Assembly: GCF_001456935.1 (NCBI RefSeq)
Contig: NZ_KQ758483.1
Coordinates: 558,001 to 622,000 of the forward strand
Direction: 5' to 3'
Length of the DNA: 64,000 nt
Source of the DNA: [Bacillus] enclensis
GTDB lineage: Bacteria; Bacillota; Bacilli; Bacillales; Bacillaceae_B
Below, in pieces: positions 9,592 to 21,375 of the stretch. How positions within the stretch are numbered: the stretch's first letter is position 1; every line of letters begins with the position of its first letter. Below the pieces are notes generated by a model. That model did no database searches and was not told where the DNA came from. It saw only the letters and a list, made by a program, of their open reading frames with translations. Made by a program: the position numbers and the translations under genes.

Positions 9592-10376
9592 TGAAACAAA
9601 GAATCATCACTGCAATCATTGCAGCAGCGGTATTTTTACCCATCATCCTTTATGGTAAATCTCCATTTATCATATTGATGTACCTGATTGCGTCAATAAG
9701 TCTCTATGAAGCACTGAAGATGAGAGGGTTTAAAATCTATTCCATACCGGGATTGATATCTCTGGGAATATTATGGGTATTCTTAATACCCGATCTATAC
9801 ATAGGGGTCATCAGCAATATCGGCTATTCGAAGATTGAGCTTTCTTTTTTCGCAGTCTTGATATTTCTGACTTTTACAGTCATTACAAAGAATCGATTTA
9901 CTTTTGATGATGTGGCTTTTGCGTTACTGAGTGTTTTGTATGTCGGGATCGGATACTATTATTTCATGGAGATCCGACTTGAAGAGGGCGTTCAGTTTGT
10001 GTTTTATGCCCTGTTCATTATCTGGGCTACTGACTCAGGGGCTTACTTCATCGGTAAGGCGATCGGAAAGAAAAAGCTTTGGCCCCATATCAGTCCCAAT
10101 AAAACGATCGAGGGATTCCTCGGCGGAGTGGTATGTGCCATCATCGTCGGGGTCATCATGACTTTCTTCAGTGACTTGGATATGTCGATACCAAAATTGA
10201 TCGTGGTCACGGCCATACTATCAATTTTTGGTCAGATGGGGGATTTGGTAGAGTCAGCGTTGAAACGTCATTATAAAGTGAAGGATTCGGGTCACTTATT
10301 ACCGGGACACGGAGGAATGCTGGACCGGTTTGACAGTCTATTATTTGTTTTACCCCTTCTTTATTTCCTTTTATAA
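9591..10376 (+). CDS. cdsA: Phosphatidate cytidylyltransferase (CDP-diglyceride synthase)
   Basis: 261 residues, a multi-pass membrane protein with about seven hydrophobic segments. It makes CDP-diacylglycerol from phosphatidate and CTP, the precursor consumed by PgsA at 55.7 kb. The family signature is at the C-terminus: GDLVESALKRHYKVKDSG followed by PGHGGMLDRFDSL. IGKKKLWPHISPNKTIEG lies near residue 160. The start overlaps the uppS stop by one base. dxr follows after 37 bp. Confidence 0.97.
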   Translation: MKQRIITAIIAAAVFLPIILYGKSPFIILMYLIASISLYEALKMRGFKIYSIPGLISLGILWVFLIPDLYIGVISNIGYSKIELSFFAVLIFLTFTVITKNRFTFDDVAFALLSVLYVGIGYYYFMEIRLEEGVQFVFYALFIIWATDSGAYFIGKAIGKKKLWPHISPNKTIEGFLGGVVCAIIVGVIMTFFSDLDMSIPKLIVVTAILSIFGQMGDLVESALKRHYKVKDSGHLLPGHGGMLDRFDSLLFVLPLLYFLL

Positions 10377-10413
10377 AAAGATATGAAGGGCACGAGCGGG
10401 AGGAGAGTAAGTA

Positions 10414-11559
10414 TTGAAAAAAATTAGTTTGATGGGCGCAACGGGTTCAATCGGGACTCAGACCCTTGAGGTAATAAGAGAACACCCTGAAGAATTCAAG
10501 CTGACTGCTTTTTCAGCAGGGAAGAATATCGATGAAGCAAGAAAGATGATTGCAGAATTCAACCCCCTTCTGGTATCTGTTCAGCTTAAAGAAGATGCTG
10601 ACAAACTTAGGAATGAGGTTTCTGCAGGCGTTAAAATTTTATCGGGGGAAGAAGGACTGGTTCAGGTGGCATGCCATCAGGATTCAGATATCCTTGTTAA
10701 CGCGGTGCTTGGCAGTGTCGGGCTCTATCCGACGCTTCAGGCAATTGAAGCAGGCAAAACAATTGCAATCGCCAATAAAGAGACGCTGGTAACAGCCGGC
10801 CATATTGTGATGGAAGCAGCAAAAGAAAAGGGTGTGGCATTATTACCTGTCGACAGCGAACACTCTGCGATCTTCCAAGCACTTCAAGGGGAAAAAGAAA
10901 AGAATATCGATAAATTGATCATCACCGCTTCAGGGGGAAGCTTCAGGGACCGTTCACGGGAAGACCTTGTGGGGGTCACGGTTAAAGAGGCACTCAATCA
11001 TCCGAACTGGTCGATGGGTGCTAAAATCACCATTGATTCTGCATCGATGATGAATAAGGGGCTTGAAGTGATAGAGGCACATTGGCTGTTCGACATGCCT
11101 TACGATAAAATAGACGTATTGCAGCATAGGGAAAGTATCATTCACTCAATGATACAATTCCACGATACTTCCGTCATGGCCCAGCTGGGCACACCGGATA
11201 TGCGCGTCCCGATCCAATACGCTTTGACATACCCTGACCGCTTGGAACGCAACGAAGCAAAGAGGCTGGATTTGGCTGAGATCGGGAAACTGCATTTTGA
11301 GAAAATGGATTTCGAACGTTTTCGATGCCTTAAATTTGCTTATGAAGCAGGACGTACCGGCGGGAGCATGACAACGGTTTTGAATGCAGCCAACGAAGCG
11401 GCGGTTTCCTTATTCCTGGAAGAGAAAATATCGTTCCTCGGTATTGAAGATTTGATTGAAAGAGCTTTAGATGAGCATGAAGTGATTCAGAATCCAGATC
11501 TCGAGACCATTCGCGAAATTGATGGACAAACAAGATCAGCCGTTTCACGGTGGATTTAA
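10414..11559 (+). CDS. dxr: 1-deoxy-D-xylulose 5-phosphate reductoisomerase
   Basis: 381 residues, DXR (IspC) family. It converts DXP to MEP with NADPH in the non-mevalonate isoprenoid route that feeds UppS. The NADPH-binding motif [14 protein letters not shown] is at residue 8, substrate/metal residues lie in [13 protein letters not shown] and TASGGSFR, and a catalytic-loop segment is [20 protein letters not shown]. The start is TTG, preceded by GGGAGGAGAG. No stop or terminator pattern interrupts the run to rasP. Confidence 0.97.
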   Translation: MKKISLMGATGSIGTQTLEVIREHPEEFKLTAFSAGKNIDEARKMIAEFNPLLVSVQLKEDADKLRNEVSAGVKILSGEEGLVQVACHQDSDILVNAVLGSVGLYPTLQAIEAGKTIAIANKETLVTAGHIVMEAAKEKGVALLPVDSEHSAIFQALQGEKEKNIDKLIITASGGSFRDRSREDLVGVTVKEALNHPNWSMGAKITIDSASMMNKGLEVIEAHWLFDMPYDKIDVLQHRESIIHSMIQFHDTSVMAQLGTPDMRVPIQYALTYPDRLERNEAKRLDLAEIGKLHFEKMDFERFRCLKFAYEAGRTGGSMTTVLNAANEAAVSLFLEEKISFLGIEDLIERALDEHEVIQNPDLETIREIDGQTRSAVSRWI

Positions 11560-11679
11560 ATAACAGGCTTGTGCATGATTGCTTGTACATTGACGTAGTA
11601 TTATAAGAGACATTTTTTCGTTGAACATTTGTACTTATCAGGCCTGAAGAGACCAGGTTATTAAAAGGTGGTTTTTTAT

Positions 11680-12939
11680 TTGCAAACAGTAATTGCCTTT
11701 ATCGTTATTTTTGGCGCTTTAGTTTTCTTTCATGAACTTGGCCACTTGATTTTCGCTAAGCGTGCAGGCATATTATGCCGTGAATTTGCGATAGGTTTTG
11801 GCCCTAAAGTGTTTTCTTTCAAAAAAGATGAAACGACATACACAATCAGACTCCTGCCACTCGGAGGTTTCGTCCGTATGGCCGGTGAAGACCCGGAAAT
11901 GGTTGAATTGAAGGCTGGACATCGAATCGGTCTTGTGATGGACGGAGATGAAAAGATAAAAAAAATCGTCCTGAATAATAAAGACCGATACCCGAATATA
12001 CGGGTAATCGAAGTGGAAGATGCTGATTTGGAGCATGGATTGTTTATCCGGGGATATGAGGAAGATGAAGCTGAAATCCTGAAGAAATTTGACATTTCCC
12101 GGGAGGCTGTCTTCGTTGAAGACGGTGTTGAAACACAAATTGCACCATGGGACCGGCAGTTTGCTTCTAAATCCCTGCCGAAACGGGCAATGGCCATTTT
12201 TGCAGGTCCACTATTCAACTTTATTCTGGCATTCTTTATCTTCCTGCTTGTCGGACTCCTGCAGGGCGTGCCTACAAATGATCCGGTACTGGGGAATCTG
12301 ACTGACGACGGAGCAGCCAGGGAAGCGGGACTTCAGAAGAATGATGTTGTCCAAAGCATCGATGGTAAAGAAATTTCTACCTGGGAAGACATCGTGACTG
12401 TGATCCAAAAGCACCCCGGCGATGAACTAAACTTCATCGTTGAGCGAGGCGGAACTACAGAAGAGCTTTCCGTCACACCTAAACCCCAGGAAGTAGAAGG
12501 TAAAGAAATTGGTATTATAGGGGTGCACAGTCCAGTTGAGAAATCTCCTTTGAAAGTGGTAACCAATAGTGCAGAGCAGACGTATGAATGGACAAAGATG
12601 ATATTCGTCCTGCTTGGAAAGCTTGTGTCGGGTGAATTCTCGATCGATGCGCTGTCAGGACCGGTTGGAATTTATCAGTCTACAGATGTTGTAGCCAAAT
12701 CCGGAATTTTCTATTTGATGAGATGGGCAGCTATTTTGAGCATCAATTTAGGTATCATGAACTTACTCCCGATACCTGCTCTTGACGGCGGACGACTTCT
12801 TTTCTTTGCAATTGAAGCGGTACGTGGAAAACCGGTCGACCGTCAAATGGAAGGGATGGTCCATTTTGTAGGGTTCGCTCTCTTGATGGTGCTCATGCTG
12901 GTTGTCACGTGGAATGATATACAACGATTCTTTTTGTAA
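11680..12939 (+). CDS. rasP: Site-2 intramembrane metalloprotease RasP (RseP/YluC)
   Basis: 419 residues (B. subtilis 422). RasP performs the second cleavage of anti-sigma factors such as RsiW and of FtsL in B. subtilis. The zinc motif HELGH lies in FHELGHLIFAKRAG near residue 18, a PDZ-like domain spans roughly residues 190-280, and the second metal motif is NLLPIPALDGGRL near the C-terminus. Two starts compete: TTG at 11680, 8 bp after AAAAGGTGG, and GTG at 11668, which lies inside that site; the TTG is preferred. Four membrane segments are apparent. Confidence 0.94.
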   Translation: MQTVIAFIVIFGALVFFHELGHLIFAKRAGILCREFAIGFGPKVFSFKKDETTYTIRLLPLGGFVRMAGEDPEMVELKAGHRIGLVMDGDEKIKKIVLNNKDRYPNIRVIEVEDADLEHGLFIRGYEEDEAEILKKFDISREAVFVEDGVETQIAPWDRQFASKSLPKRAMAIFAGPLFNFILAFFIFLLVGLLQGVPTNDPVLGNLTDDGAAREAGLQKNDVVQSIDGKEISTWEDIVTVIQKHPGDELNFIVERGGTTEELSVTPKPQEVEGKEIGIIGVHSPVEKSPLKVVTNSAEQTYEWTKMIFVLLGKLVSGEFSIDALSGPVGIYQSTDVVAKSGIFYLMRWAAILSINLGIMNLLPIPALDGGRLLFFAIEAVRGKPVDRQMEGMVHFVGFALLMVLMLVVTWNDIQRFFL

Positions 12940-13036
12940 GAAATACCATTCTTTAAGGATATCGGAAGACTCACAGGCAGTTTCTACCTCTTTCTACTAA
13001 AAATGAGGGTAGTACTGCCTGTTCATTTAAGATAAA

Positions 13037-13077
13037 ATGGAGAAGGGAATGGAGAGTGTTTCTCCGTTCTTTTCTTA
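13037..13077 (+). terminator. Weak hairpin with T-rich tail before proS
   Basis: GAATGGAGA and TCTCCGTTC pair (one G-U) and are followed by TTTTCTT. A second inverted repeat, CAGGCAGT...ACTGCCTG (12974-13021), lies just upstream without a T-run. Together they may attenuate transcription from rasP into proS. Confidence 0.5.
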
Positions 13078-13132
13078 TGAATTACATATTTTCATTTTCA
13101 AATATATTATCTGGTAACTGAGGTGCTAATAA

Positions 13133-14842
13133 ATGAAGCAACGTAATACTTTGATCCCTACCTTGAAAGAAATTCCGGCAGATGCTGATATAAAAAGTCA
13201 CCAGCTTTTGCTGCGTGCAGGATACATCCGGCAAAATGCAAGCGGAATATACAGTTTTCTTCCTCTAGGTAAAAGAGTATTGAAAAAAGTTGAGGAAATT
13301 GTCCGTGAAGAATTAGATGCCGTCGGGGCAGCAGAACTATTGATGCCCGCACTCCAGCCATCCGAGTTATGGAAAGAGTCAGGAAGATGGGGCACATACG
13401 GACCTGAACTGATGCGCATGAATGACCGCCATGATCGTGAGTTCGCACTTGGGGCAACCCATGAAGAAATGATTACTAGTATCGTAAGAGATGAAATAAA
13501 GTCCTATAAGCGGCTTCCTCTTACGCTTTATCAAATCCAGACGAAATACAGGGATGAAAAGCGTCCGCGTTTTGGATTGCTGCGCGGACGGGAATTTGTG
13601 ATGAAGGATGCCTATTCATTCCATTCATCAGCAGAAAGCCTCGATGATACGTACGAGCAAATATTCCAGGCCTATACAAATATTTTTACGCGCTGCGGGC
13701 TGAATTTCAGGGCGGTAATCGCCGATTCCGGTGCAATGGGCGGTAAGGACACTCATGAATTCATGGTTCTGTCTGAAGTCGGAGAGGATACGATTGCCTA
13801 TTCTGATCAATCCACATACGCGGCAAACATCGAAATGGCTGAAGTAATTGATTCGTATTCATCTTCAAATGAGGACATGAGGGACACAGAAAAAGTCTCG
13901 ACCCCGGGTGTCAAGACGATAGAAGAAGTGGCTTCTTTCCTTGAAGTATCTAGAGAGAATTGCATCAAGTCACTGCTCTTTAAAGTGGACGAAGAATTTG
14001 TATTGATTCTTTCACGCGGTGATCACGAAATAAATGACATTAAAGTGAAGAATTTCATGAATGCCGAATCAGTGGAACTTGCTTCTGCTGAAGAAACGAA
14101 AGAAATCATGGGGTGCACTGTCGGTTCGATCGGCCCTTGTACTGCAGGGGACAAGATAAAGATTGTCGCAGACCAGGCTGTCAAATATGTCCGCAACGGT
14201 ATTGCGGGTGCGAATGAGGAAGGGTATCACCTGGTCAATGTGAATCCTGAGCGTGACTTCCAGGCTGCAGTATTCGGTGACTTACGTTTCATCCAGGAGG
14301 GTGACCCTTCACCGGATGGAAAAGGTACCATTTCATTTGCAAAGGGAATCGAAGTAGGCCACGTCTTTAAGCTTGGCACAAGATATTCAGATGCCATGAA
14401 CAGTACGTATCTTGATGAAAACGGCCGTGCTCAATCCATCATCATGGGCTGCTACGGCATCGGGGTTTCACGTACTCTTGCAGCGGTGGCAGAACAATAT
14501 AATGACGATAGAGGTCTGGTGTGGCCATCCGATTTATCACCATATGATCTTCATTTGATTCCAATCAACATGAAGGATGAGCATCAAGCCAATCTGGCAA
14601 ACGAACTTTATGAAGAGCTTAGAAAGAACCGTTATGATGTTTTGATGGACGATCGTGCCGAACGTCCCGGAGTCAAATTCGCCGATTCAGATCTGATCGG
14701 GCTGCCAATCCGTATCACTGTCGGTAAAAAGGCATCAGAAGGCATTGTTGAATTAAAAGTTAGAAAAACAGGCGACATGCATGAGGTTCACAAAGATGAT
14801 CTTTTATCGACTCTGATAGATATATTCAAAACACTTTCTTAA
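13133..14842 (+). CDS. proS: Prolyl-tRNA synthetase
   Basis: 569 residues, bacterial-type ProRS (class II) with an editing insertion. It charges tRNA-Pro and the insertion clears Ala-tRNA-Pro. Class II motif 2 ([21 protein letters not shown]) lies near residue 140 and motif 3 ([14 protein letters not shown]) near residue 440. The editing domain covers roughly residues 230-400. A C-terminal anticodon-binding domain follows. GAGGTG precedes the ATG. Not preceded by a convincing T-box. Confidence 0.98.
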   Translation: MKQRNTLIPTLKEIPADADIKSHQLLLRAGYIRQNASGIYSFLPLGKRVLKKVEEIVREELDAVGAAELLMPALQPSELWKESGRWGTYGPELMRMNDRHDREFALGATHEEMITSIVRDEIKSYKRLPLTLYQIQTKYRDEKRPRFGLLRGREFVMKDAYSFHSSAESLDDTYEQIFQAYTNIFTRCGLNFRAVIADSGAMGGKDTHEFMVLSEVGEDTIAYSDQSTYAANIEMAEVIDSYSSSNEDMRDTEKVSTPGVKTIEEVASFLEVSRENCIKSLLFKVDEEFVLILSRGDHEINDIKVKNFMNAESVELASAEETKEIMGCTVGSIGPCTAGDKIKIVADQAVKYVRNGIAGANEEGYHLVNVNPERDFQAAVFGDLRFIQEGDPSPDGKGTISFAKGIEVGHVFKLGTRYSDAMNSTYLDENGRAQSIIMGCYGIGVSRTLAAVAEQYNDDRGLVWPSDLSPYDLHLIPINMKDEHQANLANELYEELRKNRYDVLMDDRAERPGVKFADSDLIGLPIRITVGKKASEGIVELKVRKTGDMHEVHKDDLLSTLIDIFKTLS

Positions 14843-14845
14843 TAT

Positions 14846-14897
14846 AAAAGGGCTGAACCATTAGGGAAGCAATGATCCTTATCGTCAGCCCTTTTCT
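14846..14897 (+). terminator. Terminator between proS and polC
   Basis: AAAAGGGCTGA pairs with TCAGCCCTTTT around an inner GAAG/CCTT stem. It is bidirectional-looking, as both sides carry A/T runs. Confidence 0.8.
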
Positions 14898-14944
14898 TCA
14901 GTTATCAACGTTACAAATAATTTATAGAAGTGGGGGAAAGGGAA

Positions 14945-17900
14945 ATGGATGAAAAGTCCCTCGGCAAAAAAGAAAGATTTCAACTGCTGTTGCAGCAGCT
15001 GGGTCTGACGGAAGATGCATTCGTTAAATACTTTAACAATGCAGAGATAGAAAAACTTTCAGTTTACCGAAGCGAACGGAAGTGGCATTTCAGTTTTACG
15101 CTTGAAGAAATGATTCCATGTAAAGTCTGGAGCCGTTTTTCTATGGCCCTTCAGACATCTTTCAAGCATATTGCCAATGTGAGCTTCAGTTTAAAAGTGC
15201 TCAATATGGAATTAACCGAACAAGCCATACTTGATTATTGGAGCGAGTGCGTAAAAGAAATCCAGGGGATTTCCCCTCCCCTATTGAAACTGCTCAATAC
15301 TCAAAAACCTGAAATAATCGGGAACAAAATTGTTGTTAAGGCATCAAACGATACCGAAGCAGCGCAATTAAAAAGAAAGTACGGGGAAATCATTTGTTCA
15401 GCATTCGAAAATTTCGGCTTTCCGAGACTTGTGCTTGATGCTGAAGTTGCTAAAATGGATGAACAAAATAATGACTATGAAAAATTCCTTCAAGAAAAAA
15501 TGAAAGAAGATCAGGAGAGAGCAAAGCAGGCTCTCATTGAAATGGAAAAAGCTGAGAAAGAAGAAGCTTCAGATGCTCCAAGCGGCCCATTCATGCTTGG
15601 TCTTTCAATTAAAGATGATGCTGACTTCAGGAAGATTGAAGATATTTACGATGAAGAAAGACGCATTGCGATTGAAGGGTATGTCTTTGATTGTGAAACA
15701 AGGGAACTCAGGAGCGGCAGGACGCTCCTTACCTTCAAAGTAACAGACTATACGAGTTCAATCCTTGTCAAAATGTTCTCCAGGGATAAAGAAGACGCAG
15801 CTGTCATGAATAACATGAAAAAAGGTATGTGGGTGCGATGCCGGGGAAGTATCCAAAACGATACATTCGTCAGGGATCTTGTCATGATTGCCAACGACGT
15901 TAATGAGATCAAACCTGTACTTCGCCTTGATACTGCCCCATCAGAAGAGAAAAGGGTAGAGCTGCACATGCATTCCCCGATGAGCCAAATGGATGCCGTC
16001 AGCTCTGTTTCAAGTCTTGTTGCACAGGCAAAGAAATGGGGACATAAAGCAATCGCGATAACGGATCATGCTGTTGCACAATCATTCCCTGAGGCTTATA
16101 GTGCAAGCAGGAAGAATGATATCAAGGTTTTATACGGACTTGAAGCTAACCTCGTGGATGACGGTGTGCCGATCGGATACAACGAAACCGACCGTCCGCT
16201 TGAAGATGCCGTTTATGTTGTTTTCGACGTTGAGACTACTGGGCTTTCAGCGGTATACGATACAATCATCGAGCTTGCAGCCGTTAAGATCAAGGACGGC
16301 GAGATCATCGATCGTTTCGAGTCCTTTGCGAATCCGCACCATCCGCTGTCTGCAACCACGATTGATTTAACAGGCATCACAGATGATATGGTCCAGAATG
16401 CACCGGAAATCAACGATGTCCTTCATGATTATCATGAATGGGTCGGCGATGACATATTGGTCGCCCACAACGCTTCGTTTGATATGGGGTTCTTGAATGC
16501 AGGATATCAAAAGGCAGGTCTCTCCAAGGCGGCTAACCCGGTAATCGATACTTTGGAACTTGCCAGATTGTTATACCCGCAGTTCAAAAACCATCGATTG
16601 AATACATTAGCCAAGAAATTTGATGTGGAATTGACCCAGCATCACCGGGCGATCTACGATGCGGAAGCTACCGGATATCTATTATTGAAGATGCTTAAAG
16701 ATGCCTTTGAAAAAGGCATTGTCAATCATAATCAATTAAACGATTATATGGGTAAAGGCGACGCTTATAAACGCTCAAGACCTTATCACTGCACATTGAT
16801 TGCCCAAAATGAAGAAGGACTTAAAAATTTATACAAATTGGTGTCCATTTCTCATATGCATTACTTCTACAGAGTTCCGAGAATCCCCCGTTCCCAGCTG
16901 CAAAAGTACCGTGCAGGTATTCTGGTGGGATCAGGCTGCGATAAGGGCGAAGTGTTTGAAGGCATGATGCAGAAAGGAAAAGCGGAAGTCGAAGACACAG
17001 CTGAGTTTTATGACTACTTGGAGGTACATCCGAAAGAGGTCTATCAACACTTGATAGAACTCGATCTGGTGCAAAGTCAGAAGAACCTGGAAGACATCAT
17101 CAAGAATATCGTTGAGCTTGGAGAAAAGCTCGATAAGCCGGTTGTAGCGACGGGGAATGTTCATTATTTGAATGAAACAGATAAAATATACCGCCAGATC
17201 CTTGTAGGGTCTCAGGGCGGGGCAAATCCGTTAAATCGACATTCGCTGCCGGATGTGCACTTCAGGACAACCAATGAGATGCTTGATTGCTTCTCTTTCC
17301 TTGGCAAGGAGAAAGCGAAGGAGATTGTCGTTGAAAATTCCAATAAGATTGCGGATATGGTCGATGTGATCAAACCTATCAAAGATGATTTATATACACC
17401 AAAAATCGAAGGTGCAGATGAAGAAATGCGCCGGATGAGTTATGCGATGGCGAGGAGCATATATGGAGAAGAACTGCCGGAAATTGTGGAAGCCAGGCTT
17501 GAAAAAGAACTCAAGAGTATCATCGGCCATGGATTCGCGGTCATTTATTTGATCTCACATAAACTGGTTAAAAAATCGCTGGATGATGGATATCTTGTCG
17601 GCTCCCGGGGATCTGTCGGTTCTTCCTTCGTAGCGACAATGACAGAAATCACCGAAGTAAACCCGCTTCCTCCGCATTATGTGTGCCCTGCATGCAAGAA
17701 ATCGGAGTTCTTTGATGATGGTTCTGTCGGTTCAGGCTTTGACCTGCCGAATAAAGACTGTCCTGAGTGTGGACACGCATATAAAAAAGATGGACATGAC
17801 ATTCCGTTTGAAACCTTCCTTGGTTTCAAGGGGGACAAAGTCCCGGATATCGACCTGAACTTCTCGGGTGAGTATCAGCCTCAGGCTCACAATTACACGA

Positions 17901-19264
17901 AGGTGCTGTTCGGGGAAGATAATGTCTACCGTGCAGGGACAATCGGAACCGTTGCAGAAAAAACTGCCTATGGATATGTCAAAGGCTACGCGAATGACAA
18001 TGCATTGCAAGTCAGGGGAGCGGAAATAGACAGGCTGGTAAGCGGATGTACAGGGGTCAAACGGACGACAGGCCAGCATCCCGGCGGGATCATCGTAGTC
18101 CCGGATTATATGGATATCTTTGATTTCTCCCCAATCCAATTCCCGGCAGATGACAAGAATTCAGAATGGAGAACGACTCACTTTGACTTCCATTCCATCC
18201 ATGATAACTTGCTGAAACTGGACATACTGGGTCACGATGACCCGACTGTCATCAGAATGCTGCAGGATTTATCCGGGATCGACCCTAAAACGATTCCAAC
18301 CGATGACCCGGAAGTAATGAAAATTTTCAGTGGAACAGAGTCATTGGGTGTTACAGAAGATCAAATCATGTGTAAAACCGGAACACTCGGGATCCCTGAA
18401 TTCGGTACCCGGTTTGTACGTCAGATGCTTGAAGATACAAAACCTACTACGTTCTCGGAACTTGTCCAGATTTCAGGACTTTCACACGGAACCGATGTAT
18501 GGCTTGGGAATGCCCAGGAATTGATTCACAACAATATATGCAACCTGAGTGAAGTAATCGGCTGCCGTGACGATATCATGGTGTACCTAATCTATCAGGG
18601 GCTTGAGCCGTCCCTTGCGTTTAAGATCATGGAATTCGTGCGTAAAGGAAAAGGCCTGCAGGATGAATGGGTAGAGGAAATGAAGAATAATGGTGTCCCT
18701 GACTGGTATATCGATTCATGCCTCAAAATTAAATACATGTTCCCGAAAGCCCATGCGGCAGCGTACGTGCTTATGGCTGTGAGGATCGCTTATTTCAAGG
18801 TTCATCATGCTTTACTTTACTACGCAGCTTACTTTACGGTAAGGGCAGAGGATTTTGATATTGAAGCAATGGTGAGAGGCTCCCAGGCTGTGCGTGCGAA
18901 GATCGAGGAGATCAACAGCAAGGGTCTGGATGCTTCACCGAAAGAAAAGAATACATTGACAGTTCTGGAACTTGCCCTTGAAATGTGTGAGAGGGGCTAC
19001 AAATTTCAAAAGGTGGATCTTTACCGATCGCATGCTTCAGAGTTCATCATCGATGGCGATTCCTTGATTCCTCCGTTCAATTCCATACCGGGACTCGGTA
19101 CGAACGCGGCGATCAATATTGTGAAGGCGCGTAAAGACGGTGAATTCCTTTCTAAAGAAGATCTTCAACAAAGAGGACGGATATCGAAGACCATCATCGA
19201 GTACCTGGACAATCACGGGTGTCTTGAAAGTCTGCCCGATAAAAACCAATTGTCCCTCTTCTAG
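14945..19264 (+). CDS. polC: DNA polymerase III alpha subunit, PolC type
   Basis: 1439 residues (B. subtilis 1437). This is the replicative polymerase of low-GC Gram-positives with built-in proofreading. In order: N-terminal domains, OB fold, PHP first half ([12 protein letters not shown] at ~338; [13 protein letters not shown]), DEDD exonuclease inserted in PHP (VFDVETTGL at ~425), PHP second half, a four-cysteine zinc cluster (CPACKK...CPECGH at ~913-946), the polymerase acidic motif [10 protein letters not shown] (~966), and a C-terminal [13 protein letters not shown] helix-hairpin-helix region ending NQLSLF, a likely clamp-binding tail. ATG 14945 follows GGGGGAAAGGG; GTG 14930 sits upstream of that site. 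Confidence 0.98.
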   Translation: MDEKSLGKKERFQLLLQQLGLTEDAFVKYFNNAEIEKLSVYRSERKWHFSFTLEEMIPCKVWSRFSMALQTSFKHIANVSFSLKVLNMELTEQAILDYWSECVKEIQGISPPLLKLLNTQKPEIIGNKIVVKASNDTEAAQLKRKYGEIICSAFENFGFPRLVLDAEVAKMDEQNNDYEKFLQEKMKEDQERAKQALIEMEKAEKEEASDAPSGPFMLGLSIKDDADFRKIEDIYDEERRIAIEGYVFDCETRELRSGRTLLTFKVTDYTSSILVKMFSRDKEDAAVMNNMKKGMWVRCRGSIQNDTFVRDLVMIANDVNEIKPVLRLDTAPSEEKRVELHMHSPMSQMDAVSSVSSLVAQAKKWGHKAIAITDHAVAQSFPEAYSASRKNDIKVLYGLEANLVDDGVPIGYNETDRPLEDAVYVVFDVETTGLSAVYDTIIELAAVKIKDGEIIDRFESFANPHHPLSATTIDLTGITDDMVQNAPEINDVLHDYHEWVGDDILVAHNASFDMGFLNAGYQKAGLSKAANPVIDTLELARLLYPQFKNHRLNTLAKKFDVELTQHHRAIYDAEATGYLLLKMLKDAFEKGIVNHNQLNDYMGKGDAYKRSRPYHCTLIAQNEEGLKNLYKLVSISHMHYFYRVPRIPRSQLQKYRAGILVGSGCDKGEVFEGMMQKGKAEVEDTAEFYDYLEVHPKEVYQHLIELDLVQSQKNLEDIIKNIVELGEKLDKPVVATGNVHYLNETDKIYRQILVGSQGGANPLNRHSLPDVHFRTTNEMLDCFSFLGKEKAKEIVVENSNKIADMVDVIKPIKDDLYTPKIEGADEEMRRMSYAMARSIYGEELPEIVEARLEKELKSIIGHGFAVIYLISHKLVKKSLDDGYLVGSRGSVGSSFVATMTEITEVNPLPPHYVCPACKKSEFFDDGSVGSGFDLPNKDCPECGHAYKKDGHDIPFETFLGFKGDKVPDIDLNFSGEYQPQAHNYTKVLFGEDNVYRAGTIGTVAEKTAYGYVKGYANDNALQVRGAEIDRLVSGCTGVKRTTGQHPGGIIVVPDYMDIFDFSPIQFPADDKNSEWRTTHFDFHSIHDNLLKLDILGHDDPTVIRMLQDLSGIDPKTIPTDDPEVMKIFSGTESLGVTEDQIMCKTGTLGIPEFGTRFVRQMLEDTKPTTFSELVQISGLSHGTDVWLGNAQELIHNNICNLSEVIGCRDDIMVYLIYQGLEPSLAFKIMEFVRKGKGLQDEWVEEMKNNGVPDWYIDSCLKIKYMFPKAHAAAYVLMAVRIAYFKVHHALLYYAAYFTVRAEDFDIEAMVRGSQAVRAKIEEINSKGLDASPKEKNTLTVLELALEMCERGYKFQKVDLYRSHASEFIIDGDSLIPPFNSIPGLGTNAAINIVKARKDGEFLSKEDLQQRGRISKTIIEYLDNHGCLESLPDKNQLSLF

Positions 19265-19284
19265 CCCCGTCCCATGGGAATTGT

Positions 19285-19313
19285 TTGCATAAAAATGTGG
19301 ATTATGGTATATT
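19285..19313 (+). promoter_or_regulatory. SigA-type promoter of the rimP-nusA-infB operon
   Basis: TTGCAT (19285-19290) and TATATT (19308-19313) are separated by 17 bp. It lies about 130 bp before rimP, giving a leader that contains the hairpin at 19347-19372. Confidence 0.65.
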
Positions 19314-19346
19314 TTTAGTGGAAATACTAAAGATAGCTCTAAGCAG

Positions 19347-19372
19347 AAGAGTGGGGTCGCACCCCACTCTTT
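19347..19372 (+). terminator. Leader hairpin of rimP-nusA operon (candidate NusA-dependent attenuator)
   Basis: A perfect 11-bp stem AAGAGTGGGGT-CGC-ACCCCACTCTT followed by an interrupted T-tract (TCGTTATTA). It lies downstream of the predicted promoter and upstream of rimP, so it would act inside the operon leader. A strong stem with a poor T-tract is the pattern described for NusA-stimulated terminators in Bacillus. Confidence 0.7.
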
Positions 19373-19445
19373 CGTTATTACATGGGTTTTTTAAGGATTA
19401 TTTCTAGTCTTGGTGCAAGATTTTCATATAGACCAGGAGGTAAGT

Positions 19446-19913
19446 ATGAGCAAAATTATTACACTAGTAGAAGAACTTGTTACACCCATCCTTGATGACA
19501 TGTCACTTGAACTCATTGACATGGAATACGTCAAAGAAGGTTCCAATTGGTTCCTTCGTGTTTTTATCGACAAGGATTCCGGTGTGGACATTGAAGAATG
19601 CGGTTTGGTCAGCGAACGACTAAGTGAGAAACTGGATGAAATCGATCCAATTCCACATAATTACTTCTTGGAAGTATCTTCTCCAGGAGCGGAGCGTCCT
19701 TTAAAGAATGAAAAGGACTTTCAAAAAGCTGTCGGTAAGAATGTTTACGTCAAAACATATGAACCGATCAATGGAGAAAAAGCGTTTGAAGGGACATTAC
19801 TTTCCTATTCTTCTGAGCAATTATCATTGGAAGTCACCATCAAAACTCGTAAAAAGAAGGTTGAAATCCCATCAGACAAGATTGCGATTGCAAGATTGGC
19901 TGTTACATTCTAA
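19446..19913 (+). CDS. rimP: Ribosome maturation factor RimP
   Basis: 155 residues (B. subtilis YlxS 156). RimP assists 30S subunit assembly. Features are [22 protein letters not shown] at the N-terminus, the [14 protein letters not shown] loop near residue 80, and an SH3-like C-terminal domain. The ATG at 19446 follows AGGAGG by 6 bp; an in-frame upstream start at 19410 lacks such a site. First gene of the conserved rimP-nusA-rnpM-rplGA-infB-ylxP-rbfA operon. Confidence 0.96.
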   Translation: MSKIITLVEELVTPILDDMSLELIDMEYVKEGSNWFLRVFIDKDSGVDIEECGLVSERLSEKLDEIDPIPHNYFLEVSSPGAERPLKNEKDFQKAVGKNVYVKTYEPINGEKAFEGTLLSYSSEQLSLEVTIKTRKKKVEIPSDKIAIARLAVTF

Positions 19914-19952
19914 TTAGGATACAACCGTATTATAAAGGGGGATTACACAAAC

Positions 19953-21086
19953 ATGAGCACTCAGTTATTAGATGCTCTAACTGTTTTAGAGAAAGAAAAA
20001 GGCATCGCAAGAGATGTGATCATTGAAGCAATCGAAGCCGCTTTGGTGTCAGCTTACAAACGAAACTTCAATCAGGCACAGAATGTCCGCGTAGATTTGA
20101 ACCTGGATACGGGCACAATGCGGGTATTCGCCCGCAAGGAAGTAGTTGATGAGGTTTTTGATTCTCGTCTTGAAATTTCTGTAGAAGACGCGGCTGAGAT
20201 CAATCCGAGCTATGAAGTCGGTGATGTAGTCGAACTTGAGGTTACACCTAAAGATTTCGGGCGCATCGCGGCCCAGACAGCAAAGCAGGTTGTCACACAA
20301 CGTGTAAGGGAAGCAGAACGCGGGATCATTTACTCAGAATTCGTTGATCGCGAAGAAGATATCATGACCGGTATCGTCCAGCGTCAGGACAACAGATTCA
20401 TTTATGTGGCGCTTGGCAAGATTGAAGCCCTGCTCCCTGTAAGTGAACAGATGCCCAATGAAACTTATAAACCGCATGACAGGATCAAAGTATATATCAC
20501 CAAAGTCGAGAAAACGACAAAAGGTCCTCAAATCTTTGTTTCCCGAACACACCCAGGATTATTGAAACGCCTGTTTGAGATTGAAGTTCCTGAAATCTTT
20601 GACGGTACCGTAGAAATTAAATCGGTGGCCCGCGAAGCAGGTGACAGATCGAAAATTTCCGTTCATGCTGAAAATTCGGAGATTGATCCGGTAGGAGCGT
20701 GTGTGGGAACGAAGGGCGCCCGCGTGCAGGCTATCGTAAATGAATTAAAAGGTGAAAAAATTGATATTGTACACTGGTCTGAAGATCCGGTGACTTTTGT
20801 TGCAAATGCACTGAGTCCATCCAAAGTGCTGGACGTCCAAGTGAATGAAGAAGAAAAAGCAACAAGAGTGGTCGTACCCGATTATCAGCTGTCTCTAGCA
20901 ATCGGAAAACGCGGACAGAATGCTCGGCTGGCTGCAAAATTGACAAACTGGAAGATTGATATCAAAAGTGAAACCGATGCACGCGAACTCGGACTCTATC
21001 CTCGTGAGGAAGCTTTTCTTCCACAGGATGAAGAAGAAGAGTATGATAACGAACCTTTGAATATTGATTTTGATGATCAAGAGTAA
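19953..21086 (+). CDS. nusA: Transcription termination/antitermination factor NusA
   Basis: 377 residues (B. subtilis 371). NusA binds RNA polymerase and nascent RNA, stimulating pausing and intrinsic termination. The N-terminal polymerase-binding domain is followed by S1 ([20 protein letters not shown] at ~132), KH1 ([20 protein letters not shown] at ~247) and KH2 ([20 protein letters not shown] at ~315). It lacks the C-terminal acidic repeats of the E. coli protein, as usual in Firmicutes, but carries a short acidic tail. The operon leader hairpin may be its own regulatory target. Confidence 0.97.
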   Translation: MSTQLLDALTVLEKEKGIARDVIIEAIEAALVSAYKRNFNQAQNVRVDLNLDTGTMRVFARKEVVDEVFDSRLEISVEDAAEINPSYEVGDVVELEVTPKDFGRIAAQTAKQVVTQRVREAERGIIYSEFVDREEDIMTGIVQRQDNRFIYVALGKIEALLPVSEQMPNETYKPHDRIKVYITKVEKTTKGPQIFVSRTHPGLLKRLFEIEVPEIFDGTVEIKSVAREAGDRSKISVHAENSEIDPVGACVGTKGARVQAIVNELKGEKIDIVHWSEDPVTFVANALSPSKVLDVQVNEEEKATRVVVPDYQLSLAIGKRGQNARLAAKLTNWKIDIKSETDARELGLYPREEAFLPQDEEEEYDNEPLNIDFDDQE

Positions 21087-21098
21087 GAGGTGAAAAGC

Positions 21099-21365
21099 AT
21101 GGGCAGCAAAAAGATACCATTGCGCAAATGTGTTGCAACAGGGGAAATGAAACCTAAAAAAGATATGATAAGAATTGTCCGATCGAAAGAAGGAGAGATA
21201 TCGGTCGATCCCACAGGTAAGAAATCGGGACGCGGTGCTTACCTCTCCAAGGACAAAGAAGTTATTTTACAGGCAAAGAAGAAAAACACTTTAGCCAATC
21301 AATTACAAGCAAAGATAGACGATTCCGTTTATGATGAATTGATAAGTCTTGTAGAGAAGGAGTAA
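21099..21365 (+). CDS. rnpM: RNase P modulator RnpM (YlxR family)
   Basis: 88 residues (B. subtilis YlxR 91), DUF448. The B. subtilis protein binds RNase P RNA and lowers its activity. The basic motif RKCVATGEMKPKKDMIRIV and the VDPTGKKSGRGAYLSKD loop are characteristic. ATG 21099 follows AAGAGGTG by 5 bp; GTG 21090 lies within that site. It sits between nusA and the L7Ae-like gene, as in most Bacillaceae. Confidence 0.92.
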   Translation: MGSKKIPLRKCVATGEMKPKKDMIRIVRSKEGEISVDPTGKKSGRGAYLSKDKEVILQAKKKNTLANQLQAKIDDSVYDELISLVEKE

Positions 21366-21375
21366 CGTTTAGCGT

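Noticed and set aside
12974..13077. Possible T-box leader before proS (AGGGTAGTACTGCC resembles the T-box core AGGGTGGNACCGCG)
   Set aside because: The match is poor, the leader is too short for stem I with a specifier loop, and no typical stem I motifs were seen. Plain hairpins explain it better.
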